A stretch of DNA of 7,692 bases. It comes from JBKJZO01 sp046715235 (lineage in GTDB: Bacteria > Actinomycetota > Actinomycetes > BP-191). The stretch lies in NCBI GenBank assembly GCA_046715235.1, contig JBKJZO010000219.1:1-7692 (forward strand). Reading direction: 5' to 3'. The translations under genes and the position numbers were made by a program. This document shows positions 5,969-7,692 of this stretch, in pieces (position 1 is the stretch's first letter; each line of letters opens with the position of its first letter). The notes beneath the pieces are model-generated. The model was not told the origin of the DNA. It did no database searches and saw nothing but the letters and a program-made list of their open reading frames with translations.

Positions 5969-6930
5969 GTGCCCGCCGCAGCGACGAGTTCCCCGAGGCG
6001 GCGGATGACCGCCTCACGAAGATCGGCCGGCTCCAGCACCTCGACGTCGGGACCGAAGCCCACGAGGTAGCGCGCGAAGTGCTCCGTGTCGCCGTACGGC
6101 ACCTTGCATCTGATCCAGCCCGGCTTGTCGTCCGGTTCCTCGCTGGCCGCACCGCGGCGCAGCGCCCAGGCGGCTCCATCGATGATTCGCAGCAGGGCCG
6201 TCTCGGACGGCGGATCCTCGTCGAGCGTGCGGACCATCGCTAGCGGGTCGAGGCGCTCAGGGATCGCGAAGGACCCGGGCTCGCCGACGGTCCGCACCTC
6301 CCCAACGACGCGCGAGAGCCGGAAGACACGAGGTGCGTCGCGATCGCGATCGTGACCGGCGACGTACCACCGTCCGCGCCGGTGCACGACGCTCCACGGC
6401 TCGAGCGTGCGGCGCGCGGCCGGTCCGCCGCCCGGCCGCCGGTAGTCGAACGAGACGGGCTGAGCCGCGCGTACGGCGGCCAGCATCGGCCCGAACGCGG
6501 CGTCCGGCGCGTCGACCCGCGGTTCGATCACTGCCCCGTGCACCGGCTCGGCATCGATGCCCGCAGCGCGAAGCTTGAGGAGCGCGCTGCGGCTGGCGTC
6601 GGCCAGCCCGGCCGAATGCCACAGCCGGGCGGCCAGCCCCAGCGCGGCCGCCTCGTCAGGGTCGAGGTCGATGACCGGCAAGGCGTACTCGGTACGCCGG
6701 ATCCGGTAGCCGAGCTCGTCCTCCCAGACGCTGTCAGAGCCGGTCTCCAGCGGGATACCGAGCTCGCGCAGCTCTTCCTTGTCGCGCTCGAACATGCGCC
6801 GGAACGCTTCCCCGTCGGGCTGGTCATAGGCCGGCATCAGGTCGCGGATTTGTTCCACACTGAGGAATCGGCGCGTCGACAGCAGCAGCATGGTCAAGTT
6901 GACCAACCGCTCCAGCTTCTTCGCTGACAC
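5965..6930 (-). CDS. pafB: PafB, WYL-domain DNA-damage transcription activator subunit
   Basis: PafB is the first subunit of the PafBC activator of the mycobacterial-type DNA-damage response. The 321-residue product opens with the typical A-K-K-L-E-R-L-V-N-L-T-M-L-L-L-S-T-R sequence of a winged-helix DNA-binding domain (to about 80, with F-R-R-M-F-E-R-D-K-E-E-L-R-E-L-G-I-P). The WYL domain (about 145-212) contains P-V-S-F-D-Y-R. Its signature reads R-G-R-W-Y-V (188-190 W-Y-V rather than W-Y-L), followed by P-R-V-F-R-L-S-R-V. A WCX-type domain lies near 243-318. The GTG start at 6930 is chosen because GGGAG lies 8 bases upstream. The frame stays open back to an ATG at 7140, but those 70 extra residues are Arg/Pro/Ser-rich and unlike the family. 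Unlike in mycobacteria, pafA is not the adjacent upstream gene; a divergent membrane protein gene is there instead. Confidence 0.94.
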   Translation of the reverse strand: MSAKKLERLVNLTMLLLSTRRFLSVEQIRDLMPAYDQPDGEAFRRMFERDKEELRELGIPLETGSDSVWEDELGYRIRRTEYALPVIDLDPDEAAALGLAARLWHSAGLADASRSALLKLRAAGIDAEPVHGAVIEPRVDAPDAAFGPMLAAVRAAQPVSFDYRRPGGGPAARRTLEPWSVVHRRGRWYVAGHDRDRDAPRVFRLSRVVGEVRTVGEPGSFAIPERLDPLAMVRTLDEDPPSETALLRIIDGAAWALRRGAASEEPDDKPGWIRCKVPYGDTEHFARYLVGFGPDVEVLEPADLREAVIRRLGELVAAAGT

Positions 6931-6938
6931 CTCATCTG

Positions 6939-6943
6939 CTCCC
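6939..6943 (-). promoter_or_regulatory. Shine-Dalgarno site supporting the pafB GTG start
   Basis: GGGAG on the minus strand, 8 bases before the GTG at 6930. It supports the short form of PafB over the in-frame extension to 7140. Confidence 0.6.
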
Positions 6944-6964
6944 AACGCATCCCCGCTCTCGCCC

Positions 6965-6994
6965 GCCAGGCACGTTAGCAAGAGAACGCCTGGC
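6965..6994. promoter_or_regulatory. Inverted repeat upstream of pafB
   Basis: The arms GCCAGGC-GTT (left, with a 2-base AC bulge) and AAC-GCCTGGC (right) pair around an 8-base loop. It lies 34 bases upstream of the pafB start codon, inside the 166-base divergent intergenic region. It could be an operator for pafB or the divergent gene, or a leader hairpin. I see no LexA-box sequence and no clear match to the recA-type damage promoter in this region. Confidence 0.35.
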
Positions 6995-7096
6995 CTCCCT
7001 GTAGGCGCTGAGTGCAATGGGCGCAGGCGCGGATTTGAGTGTGATCGCCCAGGTGCCGATGCACTACGGACAATCCGACTACGGGGATGAGTGACC

Positions 7097-7692
7097 GTGT
7101 CCAACGGCGTCACCAGAGGGGTGAGCAACGAGCTGTTCATGGCAGCAGCGTTGCTCTTGATCTTCGGATTCGATCGGACCAGCTACGGCGTCGGTCCGAG
7201 CCGATCCGTGCAGATCGTGCTTGCGTTGGTGTGCGCCGGTGCCGCCTTCGTGGTCCGCCAGGGCGGATCGGTCGGCCGCCTTGCGGGTCTCGCTGCAGCG
7301 GGCTCGACCGTCGCCTACGGGGTGTTCTGCCTGTGGACCGGGCGCGGGTTCGTCGTCGGCTGCATCATCTGCGTCTACGCCCTCGTGCAGCTGCTCGGCA
7401 CCGGTGACGCCTTCACAGACTCGCCCGCCCAGGCCGTGGGACACCAGGTCATTCCGGGGCAGGTTGCGCCCCAGCCATACACACCGATGCCCTACCAGCA
7501 GTACGCCGGCGCGCAGCCGGCCGCGGTCCAGCCATGGGCGCAGCAACCCCAGTGGGCGCCGGCGGCGCAGGGGGCCCCTGCGCCGCAATGGCCTCCCGCA
7601 CCGCGGCCGGCGGCAGCGCTGACGCAGGAGCAGATGCAGCACTACTTCGCGCCGCCCGCTCCCACCCAGCAGGCACCGCAACCGCCGCAGCC
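7097..7692 (+). CDS. Four-helix membrane protein with Pro/Gln-rich tail, cut by window edge
   Basis: I do not recognise the family. The frame is open from a GTG at 7097 to the right edge (198 residues and counting). Four hydrophobic segments are visible: about 12-25, 37-53, 62-80 and 84-100. They are followed by a low-complexity region rich in Pro, Gln, Ala, Tyr and Trp (about 107 onwards: P-Y-T-P-M-P-Y-Q-Q-Y, W-A-Q-Q-P-Q-W-A-P). This is likely a disordered cytoplasmic or surface tail. GGGGA at 7083-7087, 9 bases upstream, supports the GTG at 7097; an in-frame GTG at 7091 is too close to it. A different frame opening with ATG at 7087 is Arg-rich and looks like noise. It is divergent from pafB. 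It may continue into a further domain beyond the window. The function is unknown. Confidence 0.7.
   Translation, partial: MSNGVTRGVSNELFMAAALLLIFGFDRTSYGVGPSRSVQIVLALVCAGAAFVVRQGGSVGRLAGLAAAGSTVAYGVFCLWTGRGFVVGCIICVYALVQLLGTGDAFTDSPAQAVGHQVIPGQVAPQPYTPMPYQQYAGAQPAAVQPWAQQPQWAPAAQGAPAPQWPPAPRPAAALTQEQMQHYFAPPAPTQQAPQPPQ

Noticed and set aside
6931..7140. N-terminal extension of PafB to an ATG at 7140
   Set aside because: The extension is Arg/Pro/Ser-rich, overlaps the divergent gene's start, and makes the protein longer than known PafB; the GTG at 6930 has a Shine-Dalgarno site.
7087..7407. Plus-strand frame starting ATG at 7087
   Set aside because: It is Arg-rich with no domain-like pattern; the neighbouring frame from 7097 encodes clean hydrophobic segments and stays open to the edge.

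Overview
This window comes from a high-GC Gram-positive bacterium of the Actinomycetota. The base composition, GTG starts, and the gene set pafB, pafC, tatA, tatC, helY all point there. This cluster is widely conserved in actinobacteria (in Mycobacterium tuberculosis it is Rv2096c to Rv2092c). The sequence alone does not fix the genus. Nearly everything lies on the minus strand and reads right to left. One divergent gene runs off the right edge.

Layout, in transcription order. A divergent intergenic region (6931-7096) separates a plus-strand four-helix membrane protein with a Pro/Gln-rich tail (7097 to the edge) from pafB (5965-6930). pafB overlaps pafC (5006-5968) by four bases (GTGA). The two are paired WYL-domain activators of the LexA-independent DNA-damage response. 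Next comes a 110-residue protein with two CxxC pairs (4557-4889), followed by a strong hairpin terminator with a UUCG loop (4510-4541). A 65-residue single-pass membrane protein (4291-4488), tatA (3919-4263) and tatC (2981-3886) follow. TatA and TatC are the pore-forming and receptor subunits of the twin-arginine export machinery.

Downstream of tatC lies an unusual gene (1951-2889). It encodes a secreted protein with a signal peptide, a long Ala/Lys/Glu-rich helical region built from short tandem repeats, and a C-terminal domain resembling DUF5666. A GC-rich hairpin (1890-1926) separates it from helY (1-1873), the N-terminal two thirds of a Ski2/Mtr4-like DExH RNA helicase cut by the left edge.

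The core functions are DNA-damage transcription control, protein export and RNA metabolism, and their linkage is conserved rather than mechanistically explained. The less ordinary parts are the repeat-rich secreted protein, the two small unrecognised genes, and two hairpins that sit very close to the starts of the genes that follow them. I see no tRNA, rRNA, CRISPR array, insertion sequence or phage gene, and no intergenic stretch longer than about 170 bases.
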